Below, piece after piece: positions 40,129 through 50,700 of a stretch of 64,000 nt of DNA. The translations under genes were made by a program, and so were the position numbers. The stretch covers positions 1 to 64,000 of the forward strand of contig CBDFFM010000032.1 in assembly GCA_965246785.1 (NCBI GenBank), given 5' to 3'. Under the pieces are notes generated by a model that saw nothing but the letters and a program-made list of their open reading frames with translations, was not told the DNA's origin and made no database searches. The stretch's first letter is position 1. Each line of letters begins with the position of its first letter. This DNA is from UBA1952 sp965246785. Its GTDB lineage: Bacteria; Bacteroidota; Bacteroidia; Chitinophagales; Chitinophagaceae.

Positions 40129-43100
40129 TTGAAACACTATCTGCTATTACTGCTCTGTCTGCTGGGCTGCGCGTTTTCCGCGCAGTCCCAGTTGACAGTT
40201 ACGGATGGCAAGGGCACAAAGGTGACCGTGGACAGCAGCAAGTGGACGCTGAGCGGAACAAACATTTACAGCAAGAACAGCGGGAATGTGGGCATCGGAA
40301 ACAATGCCCCTTCCTACAAATTAGATGTGACAGGCAAGGCGCGTGTGGCGGATAGCTTTACCACTAATAGCGTTCGTATCGGCAGCTTTACATCAGGTAG
40401 TATCAGCGACAGCATACTTACCGCCGACCCTGCAACAGGTATCGTACGCAGAATTGCTTTCAGCCGTTTTAATAAGACAGATTCAACAACAGCCGACAAC
40501 GGCTTGACGCTGACCGGCAAGAATGTACAGCTCGGAGGTACGCTTACGCAGGCTACCACCATTACCACTTCCGCCACAAACACAATGACCTTCGCCGGAC
40601 TTACCTCCGGGAGTGCGGCAACAGACAGCCTACTGGTGGCAACCGCGGCGGGTATTGTAAAAAGAATAACACCTCTGCAGCTTAATAAGGTGGATTCCAC
40701 GACGGCAAGCAACGGCATTACGCTCACCGGAAAAGACATCCGCCTCGGCGGGAATCTCACGCAGGCCACCACCGTCACTAGCAATGCACAGACGCTAACC
40801 TTCGCCACCGGCGGTACGGCCCTGAATATAACCGGCCTTGGCAACGGCTCTGTGGCGGATAGCTTTGTGGTGGCCGACGCGACGACAGGCCAGCTAAAGC
40901 GCGTTTCATCAGCGCGGCTGAATAAGAACGACTCCACAACAGCGAATAACGGCCTTACGCTTACAGCTAAAAACGTGCAGCTTGGCGGTGCGCTCACACA
41001 ATCCACGACCATTAGCAGCAGCACCTTCCCGCTGACTATCGCTACCGGCGGTACGGCTGTAAATATTACCGGCCTCACAGCTGGCGCTATTACGGCAGAC
41101 AGCATCGTAACGGTAAACAACACAACTGGAAAGCTCAACCGCGTTGCACCCTCCGCGCTCATCACCGCGCAGAACATGAAGGTGACCGGCGGCAGGCTTA
41201 ATACCATTCAGAATATAGACACCGCCAGCGCGCCGAAATTCACCAACGTCACTCTTAGCGATTTAGCCATAGGCGGTACCGGCGGGAGCACCGGTGATGG
41301 TGGCGGAGCCGGGATTGTGGTCAATGACGGCAACGGCATGTTGGGTACACAGCAGGGCAATGGTCTGCTGTCGGACGATGGAACAGGTAACCTCACCTAC
41401 ATCCCTACCAGCACTTATGTTACGAGTGCCGTGACAACCCTCAGCGGCGGCACAACCGGTCTCACCCCGGCGACCGCAACAGCAGGGGCCGTGACCCTAG
41501 GCGGCGTGCTGAATCCGGCGAATGGCGGCCTTGGCATTTCTACGGTGCCAACGGCAGGCGTGATTCCCATCGGCAACGGCACGAACTATACGCTACTGAG
41601 TGCAGGCGCAAGTGGCACTGTATTGAAGGGGAATGGGGTAGGGGTTGCGCCATCTTACGGCGCAGTATCCCTGAGCAGCGATGTTACAGGCACGCTGCCA
41701 ATTGCCCGCGGCGGCACCAACAATACTTCGGCATACACGGCAGGAAGCATCGTATTCAGCGATGGCACGAAGCTCACCCAGAATAACGCAAAGTTCTTTT
41801 GGGACAATTCCAACTTCCGGCTTGGCATCGGCAAGACAAACCCGGTGCAGGAACTGGATGTGAATGGCAACGTCCAGTTCAACGGCTCGTTGCTTGTAGG
41901 GCCAAGCGGCGACGCCGGCTCCGCTACTTATGTGCTCACCAGCCAGGGCACGGGCTCCGCGCCAAAATGGGCCATCGCTCCCGGCGCGAGCGGCTCAACG
42001 GTCGGCAACAGCCCTTGGCTGAATTCATACACAGGCCTTTCCGCTACAGACACTTCCACCAAAATCAACTTCGGTGGTTCCGGCGGCGTGGGCATTCAAA
42101 ACTCCAGTCCCGGTGCGCGCTTCGTGGTGGGCACAACCTTTACGGATGCGTATGGAGGCAATATGCAGGTGAGCGCGCTCGCCAATTCCAGCTCCGCAGC
42201 GTCCTTCAGCGGATTTCTGCAGGTATATCCAAGGGCCAGCGGGCAAACGGCCCGGCTCATGCTGCCGGCCATCGGCTATTCAGGGGTCAATGGTAAGCTG
42301 GTGAACAATACAAGCTCCAGCCTGGAGCTTCAAAACTTTACCTCGCCTGATGCCGGCGTAACACAAACCCCCGTATCCGCCATCAGTCTTGGCGGCACGA
42401 CAACTTCTAACGGTACCGCTTCCTTTCTGATTAATAACACGACACAGCTCATTACCAATTCCGACAGCACGCGCGTAGGCGGAAAGCTGAGCCTCGCCAG
42501 CGATTTCAGGCCGGGTGGCAATCCCGGCACTACCGGCCAGGTGCTGATGAGTCAGGGCACGGGTACGCCGCCCATCTGGAATTCTACAACTACGCCCGAT
42601 GCAACTACTTCTTCTAAGGGAGCAATGCAGCTTGCCGGCGACCTGAACGGCAGCGGCACGACGGCCACCGCGCCGCGGGTAAGCGGGCTACAGGGGAATG
42701 CTATCAGCACGACTGCGCCGACCGCCAGCCAGGTACTTTCATGGAATGCAGGCACCTCGCAATGGGAGCCGACAACATTAGTAGGCACTGCCACCACCAC
42801 CGCCACCCAGGCAAACTCCACGGTTACTGGTGCCACAATTGCCACACTCCAGTTTGACGCCGCTGCGGGGCGTACTTACCGCGTTAAACTCTGGGTGCTT
42901 TACAGCACTGCCGCCACCACAACCGGCATCCGCCTTGGCCCTAACACGTTTTCCGGGGGCAATATCTGGTACCAGGTGCAGGCCAACTCTTCTACCACCG
43001 GTGCGCAGCAGTTCTCCGGTTACAATACCAATACAATGCTTGTGGCCTCGGCGGCAAGGGCCACCGCCGGCAATATAGCCACGATAGATGCCACTGTGCA

Positions 43101-43212
43101 AAATACCAGCGCTTCCTTATCCACCGTCACCTTTCAGTTTGCCAGCGAGGTTGCGGCTTCCGCCATCACCATTCAGCCCGGCTCGCGGCTGGAATATCAG
43201 ATAATCAACTAA
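40129..43212 (+). CDS. Long exported fibre protein, third gene of fibre operon, TTG start
   Basis: The 1027-aa protein begins with the signal peptide KHYLLLLLCLLGCAFSAQS right after a TTG at 40129. A TAA lies three codons upstream in frame and no ATG is near, so the TTG start is firm. The mature protein has three close repeats (STTADNGLTLTGKNVQLGGT and variants). A Gly/Thr-rich stretch follows, then GIGKTNPVQELDVNGNVQFN and GNVGIGNNAPSYKLDVTGKA segments typical of tail-fibre-like trimeric proteins. It ends in a domain of about 140 residues (TYRVKLWVLYSTAATTTGIR...PGSRLEYQIIN) that looks like a globular tip. I infer an extracellular fibre. No sorting domain is seen. Confidence 0.8.
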   Translation: MKHYLLLLLCLLGCAFSAQSQLTVTDGKGTKVTVDSSKWTLSGTNIYSKNSGNVGIGNNAPSYKLDVTGKARVADSFTTNSVRIGSFTSGSISDSILTADPATGIVRRIAFSRFNKTDSTTADNGLTLTGKNVQLGGTLTQATTITTSATNTMTFAGLTSGSAATDSLLVATAAGIVKRITPLQLNKVDSTTASNGITLTGKDIRLGGNLTQATTVTSNAQTLTFATGGTALNITGLGNGSVADSFVVADATTGQLKRVSSARLNKNDSTTANNGLTLTAKNVQLGGALTQSTTISSSTFPLTIATGGTAVNITGLTAGAITADSIVTVNNTTGKLNRVAPSALITAQNMKVTGGRLNTIQNIDTASAPKFTNVTLSDLAIGGTGGSTGDGGGAGIVVNDGNGMLGTQQGNGLLSDDGTGNLTYIPTSTYVTSAVTTLSGGTTGLTPATATAGAVTLGGVLNPANGGLGISTVPTAGVIPIGNGTNYTLLSAGASGTVLKGNGVGVAPSYGAVSLSSDVTGTLPIARGGTNNTSAYTAGSIVFSDGTKLTQNNAKFFWDNSNFRLGIGKTNPVQELDVNGNVQFNGSLLVGPSGDAGSATYVLTSQGTGSAPKWAIAPGASGSTVGNSPWLNSYTGLSATDTSTKINFGGSGGVGIQNSSPGARFVVGTTFTDAYGGNMQVSALANSSSAASFSGFLQVYPRASGQTARLMLPAIGYSGVNGKLVNNTSSSLELQNFTSPDAGVTQTPVSAISLGGTTTSNGTASFLINNTTQLITNSDSTRVGGKLSLASDFRPGGNPGTTGQVLMSQGTGTPPIWNSTTTPDATTSSKGAMQLAGDLNGSGTTATAPRVSGLQGNAISTTAPTASQVLSWNAGTSQWEPTTLVGTATTTATQANSTVTGATIATLQFDAAAGRTYRVKLWVLYSTAATTTGIRLGPNTFSGGNIWYQVQANSSTTGAQQFSGYNTNTMLVASAARATAGNIATIDATVQNTSASLSTVTFQFASEVAASAITIQPGSRLEYQIIN

Positions 43213-43221
43213 GCGCCCGCA

Positions 43222-44877
43222 ATGCTGTTTACGCTCCGCAAATTGTTTGTCCTGCTCGCGGCAATGCTTTCCGAATACTGCGCGGTGGGTAGGGGAGTGG
43301 AAATACACAATTCAGTGGAGCGCATATCCGGCTATTGGGGCAGCGCCGCAAGCAGTGTCATCATCGGGCCGGATGCGCACATTGTTGTGGATGGCGACTG
43401 GTTCATCTCCGCGGCGAACGTTTATATCCATCCCGATGCGCGTGTGGTAGGAGCAGGCGTCATTCACCTGATGAGCCCGGCGGCTTACGGCGCGGTGGCA
43501 AGGGCCACAACATTAGATGCTGGTGGCATTCTCATGGGCTGCAGACTTAGTCTGGAAAACAGCGCAACCGTTACCCTTGCCTATTTAGACCCGGCCGCGC
43601 TGTACCCGGATATTGGCTTTTCAGACAACCATCCTTCCGGCAGCGACAACCTGATTATGGCAACCAGCCTGAACTTTGGCAGCGCAAATGCGCACCTCGT
43701 GCTGAACGCCTCCGACCTGATTTTCACGAGCGATACGGCTGCTACGTTCCGCTATGAAGATTATAATAAAGTCGGCTACGCGATAGACCCCGCACCGCCT
43801 GAAAACGCATATCAGGCTTACGTAGTGAGTGCTGGCGCCACCGGCGGCGTTATCACCAAGCTTGGCCTGGCGGCAAAGGACAGCTTCAACTACCCGCTTG
43901 GCCAAAGCGGCCCGCTCGCCGGCCCTTACGATTATACGCCCGTCCGCATTACCAATTCCGATGCTGTGCCGCACAACTATAGCGTACGCGTATCCAGCTA
44001 CGCTAATAGTGCCCCCGGCGAGATGGCAAACCGCGGCATAGACAGAACGTGGCAGATTACCGCCGAAGACTCCGCACCTGCGCTTGTACGACTAACCCAC
44101 AATACTGCAACAGGCGCGAACATCGGAACGTCCGGCGTCTTTTTCAACCCCGCTGCCGCCTATATAGCGCAATACGATGCGGCACAAAGCTGGCCGGTAC
44201 GGCAAGCAACTGCAAATGGAGGCTCTCCTGTGAATGTGCTCAGCGGCTCCTTCACCATTCCGCATTCCGGCGAACGAAGCTTCTTCACGAAATACAGCGA
44301 TATCGTCAGCCCGCCGCCGGTACGGCTGCTGACGTTTAACGCGGAGAAAACTGCGGACGGCGCAGCGTCGCGGCTCACCTGGGAAAGCATACGCGAGCAG
44401 GAGGGCGACAGCTATGAAGTGCTGCGCAGCACGGATGGCCGCAACTTTTTCACAAGTATCGCGCGCATCACCGGCAAAGGCCCCGCAGGCATTACCGTCC
44501 ATTATACCGCCTATGACCAGCAGCCGGTGGTAGGCGACAATTTCTATTGCGTCAGGCTGACGGATGCCCTCGGGCATTCCCAGCTCAGCAATATCAGGAA
44601 GCTGCGGTTCTACACGAGCGACTTTGACCGTGCAATGGTCGCACCTAACCCGCTTGTTGTCGGGTCAAAGCTCATAATCCGGGTGCGGGAGTCCCAGCAA
44701 GTGCTTTATTCCATCATTACCGTTACAGGTTCTGTGGTACTGTCAGGCAGCATCAATGCGGCGGCTGGGGAACAGAGCTACGACATCTACAATCTTGACC
44801 ACCTGGCCGCTGCCGCCTACATCCTGAAGCTGCAAGGGGCAACGCTGGAGCAGTCGCTGAAGCTGATTAAAGAGTAA
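43222..44877 (+). CDS. Surface protein with T9SS type A sorting domain, fourth gene of fibre operon
   Basis: The 551-aa protein starts 9 nt after the fibre protein. A signal peptide (MLFTLRKLFVLLAAMLSEYC) is followed by a right-handed beta-helix-like part (VIIGPDAHIVVDGDWFISAANVYIHPDARVVG, in two runs). An immunoglobulin-like part comes next (LLTFNAEKTADGAASRLTWESIREQEGDSYEVLRSTDGRNF, again in two runs). The end is a type A sorting domain (VAPNPLVVGSKLIIRV...YDIYNLDHLAAAAYILKLQG). It is the only protein of the operon with such a domain, so it may anchor the fibres outside the cell. Its end is 14 nt from the convergent DUF2252 gene. Confidence 0.8.
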   Translation: MLFTLRKLFVLLAAMLSEYCAVGRGVEIHNSVERISGYWGSAASSVIIGPDAHIVVDGDWFISAANVYIHPDARVVGAGVIHLMSPAAYGAVARATTLDAGGILMGCRLSLENSATVTLAYLDPAALYPDIGFSDNHPSGSDNLIMATSLNFGSANAHLVLNASDLIFTSDTAATFRYEDYNKVGYAIDPAPPENAYQAYVVSAGATGGVITKLGLAAKDSFNYPLGQSGPLAGPYDYTPVRITNSDAVPHNYSVRVSSYANSAPGEMANRGIDRTWQITAEDSAPALVRLTHNTATGANIGTSGVFFNPAAAYIAQYDAAQSWPVRQATANGGSPVNVLSGSFTIPHSGERSFFTKYSDIVSPPPVRLLTFNAEKTADGAASRLTWESIREQEGDSYEVLRSTDGRNFFTSIARITGKGPAGITVHYTAYDQQPVVGDNFYCVRLTDALGHSQLSNIRKLRFYTSDFDRAMVAPNPLVVGSKLIIRVRESQQVLYSIITVTGSVVLSGSINAAAGEQSYDIYNLDHLAAAAYILKLQGATLEQSLKLIKE

Positions 44878-44891
44878 GCCGAGGGCATGTT

Positions 44892-46127
44892 TCACAGGCT
44901 GCCCTTCTGCCGGCTTTCCTCAAATGCTTCAAAGTATTCGCTGGTCGTCGCGGCGCACTGTTGTGCGTACTCCATTAATGGCGCGGCCCATTCATTGCCT
45001 CTTTTGCCAAAGGCAATCAGGTCGTTTTCAGACGCAGTGCCGTCCATCCCTGCGCTGCGCAATTGCGCCTGTGCGGTGAGTCGGCCCATGCATGTAAAAA
45101 TTTCGCGGAACTCCTCCTCCGTCAGCTTTGCATCCTTATCAGCTTTATCCTTGCCTTTGTCAAACTTTACTTTCTTCTTCTGGGGCTGAAGCTCGCGTAC
45201 CACATAAGTTTTCTTATTAAAGTCCCACTCGGCAAGCAATTCCGGCGGCACCGCCTGCATCCGCTGCTGCGCCAACACGATTCGCCCGGCTTCAGATGTC
45301 CAGTGATGTTTTTGAAGTGGCGACGGAACTGCCGGAGACTCCGCCTCCTTTATTTCTATTATAAGGCAAGCATCGGCGTTTCCGCCTTTTTTGTGCAGGA
45401 GCAGCATATACCGGTTGAGGCCGATACTGCCCGTGCCCGCAATGCGGAACACTGCATCTAAGACTGTGTAGTCTTTGAGATGCAGGGCACTCTGGCCGTG
45501 CATCCAGGCGCTCATGGCAGTCAACAGCGCTGTTTCCGTTTTTTTGTCCAACCGGCGTTTATCCTTTCCTTGCTTGCCTTGCATATCAAATTTCCGACGG
45601 TCGTCTTTTTGTTTTGTTTCCGCTTTCAATAAATCAATCAGATCCTCTTTACACGCCTTTTTAATCAGGTCGCGTATCGGCACTTCCTGCGGCTTCTCAT
45701 TCGCAATTCCACCTGATGTCAGCGCCGCGATGTAAGCCCGGAGGCACGCATCGGCGAAGGAAGCGACAAGATTGGCGTCCATTTTCTGGCAATTACAAAG
45801 CACGATGATGCTCGTAACAAGCCGCGAAACTTCCCATAGAACGGGCGCAGGCGTGGCCTCGTCAAAATCGTTGAGGTCAAAGCGCACAAGGCCGTCTTTG
45901 CTACGGTAGGTGCCGAAGTTTGCCACATGCAGGTCGCCGGAAATCCAGGCAATTGGACTATCAGGCAGGCTGCCGAACAACTCGTCGCACAAGTCTTTGT
46001 AAAAGATGCCGCAGGTGCCGCGGCAAAACGCGAACGCATCGTCGTCCATCTGTTTGTAGCGCTCGTTGATTAGTTCTTTGTCCTTGCCATTGTTGTTTTC
46101 AATTAGACGTTCGGTGATGGAATGCAT
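44892..46127 (-). CDS. DUF2252 kinase-like protein
   Basis: From the ATG at 46127 the protein has 411 residues; the open frame extends 62 codons upstream but reads poorly. The DUF2252 pattern includes DDAFAFCRGTCGIFYKDL, ISGDLHVANFGTY and VRFDLNDFDEA. The HVANFG and DFD segments resemble the catalytic loop and metal site of aminoglycoside-phosphotransferase-like kinases. The substrate is unknown. A Lys-rich stretch at about 198-225 and another near 340-360 are likely loops. It is divergent from the FAD oxidoreductase across 277 bp. Confidence 0.85.
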   Translation of the reverse strand: MHSITERLIENNNGKDKELINERYKQMDDDAFAFCRGTCGIFYKDLCDELFGSLPDSPIAWISGDLHVANFGTYRSKDGLVRFDLNDFDEATPAPVLWEVSRLVTSIIVLCNCQKMDANLVASFADACLRAYIAALTSGGIANEKPQEVPIRDLIKKACKEDLIDLLKAETKQKDDRRKFDMQGKQGKDKRRLDKKTETALLTAMSAWMHGQSALHLKDYTVLDAVFRIAGTGSIGLNRYMLLLHKKGGNADACLIIEIKEAESPAVPSPLQKHHWTSEAGRIVLAQQRMQAVPPELLAEWDFNKKTYVVRELQPQKKKVKFDKGKDKADKDAKLTEEEFREIFTCMGRLTAQAQLRSAGMDGTASENDLIAFGKRGNEWAAPLMEYAQQCAATTSEYFEAFEESRQKGSL

Positions 46128-46307
46128 ATGTGACTTTTGAAAATTACGGAACGCTGCAAGGCGCCGCCTTCGGAAAAGATAGCTTTGTTTCAGAACAAAG
46201 CGAATGTCAAAATCGTTGCCACGGCACAACCGACAATAAACCTGCTCGCCAAGTAACGTGCGGCTTGAGCGCTTCCCGGACAGCTTCAGGCAACACGTAA
46301 TCCGCCG

Positions 46308-46338
46308 TTGCAAGCAATTTGGTTGTGCATTATCTTTA
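46308..46338 (+). promoter_or_regulatory. Probable promoter of the FAD oxidoreductase operon
   Basis: TTG at 46308-46310 and TATCTTTA at 46331-46338 are 20 nt apart. The second element matches TAnnTTTG except for its last base. The ATG at 46405 is 66 nt downstream. Confidence 0.45.
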
Positions 46339-46404
46339 TCCTCTTCGCAATGTGTGTTTAAGTTTCATGTGCTACTTGCAAACCTGCGCGAGATTTTTCA
46401 ACCC

Positions 46405-47754
46405 ATGCCGGAGCAGCCGCAAGCTAATAGTTCATTCTGCATCATAGGCGCGGGCCCCGGCGGCCTCTCTATGGCGCACTACCTGAAGAAGCGGGGCTAT
46501 AAGAATATCACCATCTTGGAGCGGCAATACGCCATCGGAGGTAAGTGCTACACCAAGAATTTTCACGGTCGCAACTTTGATATGGGCGCCAATTACCTGA
46601 CGCCCGATTACAAACATATCCTTCAGATGGCCGAGGATGTGGACGCGAAGCTTTATTCTGAAAAAGGCCCGATTGTGTGGCAGCGTGAGCAGCGGAAGTT
46701 CATCTCGCAGCTACGAGCGGTTACGGCAAGCACGACCTTTTTTGATTTTGCTGTTGCGGCCATTCGCTACTACTTCATCCGCCGGCGGCTGCGCAAGGTG
46801 TTGCCGGAAGCGGGCAACGGCGGCCTCGCGAAGCATCCCGATCTGATGCTGAATTTTGCTGACTGGCTCAAGGAAAATAATCTCGGCCCGCTCTACAATC
46901 TCTTTTGCATTCCCGTCACCATGATGGGCTACGGATACCTGGAAGCTATCCCTGCACCATATGTACTGCGCTACATTGGCACTGGCACTTTTCTCACTAT
47001 GCTGCTGTTTGGCGCAGGACTGCCGTCGGCTTTTCCGAAGCGCTTCGTGGAAGGTTTTCAGCGCTTCTGGATGAAAGTATCTTGGCAGTTTGATGTGCGC
47101 ACCGGCGTGGACATCCACCGCATCACACGTGATGAAAACGGTATTACGGCGGAGTACGACATCCACATCACGCGTGGCGAGACTAACCCGGTGATAAAGC
47201 GGACAGATAAGTTTGATTATCTCATCGTCACCTGTCCGCCGATAATAGAGAAGCTCTCGTTTATGGAGCTAAGTGAGGAAGAACAGGCGCTCTTCGGAGG
47301 CAGCCGGATACGGCACAACAACTTCGGTGTGCTGACCATTGATGTGAAGGTGAAGCAGGAGACCCCCAGCCGAGTATTCAGCGTCTTTCCGCTCGCGCCC
47401 ATCGGCTATCCAGGCATCTTCGCCCATCAGTTTCCGGACAATCCGGCGATGGAGTTTTATGCACCGCTCCATCAGGACGATACGGAAGAGGAGTCGCAAA
47501 GCGTTGTTACGAAGCGCTGCCTTGAATTGATTCGTGAAGTGGGCGGCGAGGCAACAGATGCAGACGTGCTCAACTACGACGCGTGGGATTACTTCTATCA
47601 CGTATCGCTGGAAGATTTTAAGTCAGGCTACTTTGACCGGCTGGAAGCGCTGCAAGGCGCTAACCGCACCTATTACGCAGGCGGCTTCCCCTGCTTTGAG
47701 CTAATCGAGCCGATTGCCGCATACGCTAGGCAGCTCGCCGAAACCCACTTCTAA
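46405..47754 (+). CDS. FAD-dependent oxidoreductase (amine-oxidase/desaturase-like)
   Basis: From the ATG at 46405 the protein has 449 residues. It has a dinucleotide fold (FCIIGAGPGGLSMAHYLKKRGY), then TILERQYAIGGKCYTKNFHGRNFDMGANY, the GG-containing FAD motif of the NAD(P)-binding amine oxidase and carotenoid desaturase superfamily. A hydrophobic loop near 145-160 may touch a membrane. The end has the YYAGGFPCFELIEPIAAYARQLA cap motif. It probably oxidises or isomerises a lipid-like substrate, and the carotenoid oxygenase two genes on makes an isoprenoid a fair guess. It is followed after 11 nt by the kinase/cyclase gene. Confidence 0.82.
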   Translation: MPEQPQANSSFCIIGAGPGGLSMAHYLKKRGYKNITILERQYAIGGKCYTKNFHGRNFDMGANYLTPDYKHILQMAEDVDAKLYSEKGPIVWQREQRKFISQLRAVTASTTFFDFAVAAIRYYFIRRRLRKVLPEAGNGGLAKHPDLMLNFADWLKENNLGPLYNLFCIPVTMMGYGYLEAIPAPYVLRYIGTGTFLTMLLFGAGLPSAFPKRFVEGFQRFWMKVSWQFDVRTGVDIHRITRDENGITAEYDIHITRGETNPVIKRTDKFDYLIVTCPPIIEKLSFMELSEEEQALFGGSRIRHNNFGVLTIDVKVKQETPSRVFSVFPLAPIGYPGIFAHQFPDNPAMEFYAPLHQDDTEEESQSVVTKRCLELIREVGGEATDADVLNYDAWDYFYHVSLEDFKSGYFDRLEALQGANRTYYAGGFPCFELIEPIAAYARQLAETHF

Positions 47755-47765
47755 TAACCTGTCTA

Positions 47766-50700
47766 ATGGACACCATTCACTTACCCGGCTATGAGGTGAA
47801 GGCGCTTGCCTTCTCTTCAGAGAAGTCACTCCTTTATCGTGGCAGACGTGGGAGCGACGGGCAGCCTGTAATGATTAAGCTGCCGCTCGCCGGCGCCTAT
47901 CGCGGTCAACTGCACGCTCAGGCGCGGGAAGAGTATGCTATTGGCCGCGAGTTGCAGCATCCCGGCATCGCGCGATATCTCGCTTTAGAAGAGGCAGACG
48001 GCGTGCCGGTTATCATTACCGAAGAATTTGGCGGCGTTTCGCTGCGCGAATACCTGCGGGACAATGTACTGTCGGTGGAAGATTTTCTGAAAGCCGCGGT
48101 TTCCATCGCCGGCGCATTAGGCGCCATCCACGCGGCTAAGATTGTCCACAAGGATATCAACCCATCCAACATCGTCATTAACCCCGAAACTGACGAGCTG
48201 CGCATCATTGACTTCGGCGCAGCATCGCGCATTCGGAAAGAGTTGATTGAGGCAGACACCGTACTGGAGCAGGTTACCCTGCCTTATCTCTCGCCGGAAC
48301 AGACGGGCCGCGCGGCCAAGCTCGTCACCTACCGCACCGACTTCTACTCACTCGGCATCACCTTCTATGAAATGCTGGCTGGCCGTCCGCCATATGAAGC
48401 GGAAAGTGACGCCGCGCTTATCTATGCTCATCTTGCCCGCCCATTGCCCGACCTGCGCGGCCTGCGCCCTGATGTGCCGGCGGCGATTGTGCGAATCATC
48501 GGCAAGCTCACGAACAAAAATCCGGAGGAGCGCTACAAAGGCGCAGCAGGCCTCCTTTCTGACCTTCAGCGCTGCCGGGAAGCATGGGCAAAGAGTAGTG
48601 CGATAGAAGATTTTATGCCGGGCTTGACCGACATCAGCCCTGTATTGCAGGTGCCCGAAAAGCTGTATGGCCGCGAGCGTGAACTGGAAGAGATGGTTGA
48701 TTGCATGGAGCATGTGTGCGATGGAGGCATCGGTATCCTGCTTATCAGTGGCTATTCAGGTATCGGCAAGTCGTCGCTGGTGATGGAGCTGCAAAGAAGC
48801 GTCGCACACAGCCGCGGGCATTTTATCGCCGGAAAGTTTGACCAGTTTCAACGCGATATTCCTTACAGCGCTATAATCGCATCGTACAGACAATTTCTAC
48901 GCCGCCTCCTGGGCGAAGACGAGGCGCGGATTGCAATATGGAAAGAGCGCTTCATATGCCACCTTGGCGCCGATGCGGGCCTCATTACCGCCGTGCTTCC
49001 TGAGCTGGAATTACTCATCGGCCCGCAGCCCACCGTACAGATTGAAGACCCGGAAAAGCTCGAAATCCGCTTCATAAGCGCCTTTCGCGGCTTTATCCGC
49101 GCCATATCCGCAGATGGCACGCCGACTGTTTTATTCTTAGACGACCTGCAATGGATAGATCTTGCCTCACTGCAACTTGTGATGAACATGCTTGGCCTCA
49201 TACAGCCGGGCGAGCAGCACTACATCCTGCTCGTAGGCGCTTACCGCGACAATGAGGTAGGTCCGGAGCATCCACTGCATCAGGCCATTCAGGAACTGGG
49301 CCGCAGGGCAATCAATGTCCGGAAGCTTGAGCTTGGGCCATTGAACACCGCGGATGTAAACCAGCTCGTGGCCGAAACCCTGGAAGCGCCGCCGGAGCAA
49401 TGCACACAGCTCTCCGGCCTGATTATGGACAAGACGGGCGGCAACCCTTTTTTCGTGAGCCGTTTTCTGGACTCGCTTTATGATGCGGGGCTTATCGCTT
49501 TTGATAATGCCGCCGCCGCATGGCGCTGGGATATGGAAGGTATACGCAAGGCGGCCATCACCGACAATGTGCTGGAGCTTATTACAAGCAACATCGCTAC
49601 GCTCTCGCCCGCCACGCGCGAGGTGCTGAAGCTTGCGTCATGTCTCGGTCAGCGCTTTACCGATGCCGACCTGCGCGAGCTGAGCGGGCAAGACGAGCCT
49701 GCCTTATCGGCATCGCTTGAGGAAGCCACCAACGAAGGCCTTGTCTTTAAAATCCGGAGCGAGGCCCGAGCGCAGTACTCTTTTCAGCACGACCGACTGC
49801 AGGATGCAGCGTACCGGCTTATTCCGCCCGATGCGTTGCCTGGGCTACATCTACAAATCGGCCGTTTTCAGCTTCAGAAAGCCCGCGCGGAGCACAAGCT
49901 GGAAGATGAGTTATTCGCCATTCTTACGCACCTCAATACTGCCGCAGCGCTCATCACAGACGAAGCCGAGCGGACGATGATGGCTGACTTTAACCTTAGG
50001 GCGGGCCAACGCGCGCGCCAGTCCGCAGCCTATCAGTCGGGGCTTTCTTTTGCGCAAAAGGGTATTGAGTTCTTAGGCGAAGGGGCGTGGCAGGGCAGCG
50101 GGCGCCCGCTCGCACACGGCTTGAATCTGCTGGGCGCTGAATGCGCCTATCTGCTCGCCGAGCATTCTACAATGCACCGCTTTACGGATGAGTTACTGGC
50201 GCACCTGAGCACGCCAATGGAGCGCCTGGCCGTGCATGAAATCCTAGGCTATTCGTACAGCCAGCGCCAGATGTGGAAGGAATCAATGACTGAGTCGCTG
50301 CTGGCTGTGAAGGAATTCGGCGTCCACATCCCGCTCAATCCTACCAAGCTGACGGTGATGCGTTACCTCAGCAGCACGATGCTGCAGATTCGCTTCATAG
50401 CGCCGGAGAAGCTGGAAACGCTACCACTTTTAGACAATGCGGAGATTGAAAGCGTGATGCGCGTACTTATCTCCGCCATATCCGCCGCTTATCTTTCCGA
50501 TACGAATGCCTTTGCAGTACTGGTAATGGCACTGGTGCGGCTGAACGTGAAGCACGGCAACTCCATCTACGCAGGCTATGTTTATACTGCTTTCGGCATC
50601 CTGCTGGGAGGTGCGCTGGGCCTCATACCTTTGGGCTGGCGCTATGCGGCCTCTGGCAAGCGCATCTTCGATCGGCATCCGCACGAAAACTCGCTGGCTA

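Noticed and set aside
38065..43212. Prophage or contractile injection system, suggested by tail-fibre-like modules
   Set aside because: The proteins have Sec signal peptides, and there is no sheath, baseplate, capsid, terminase or AAA chaperone gene nearby.
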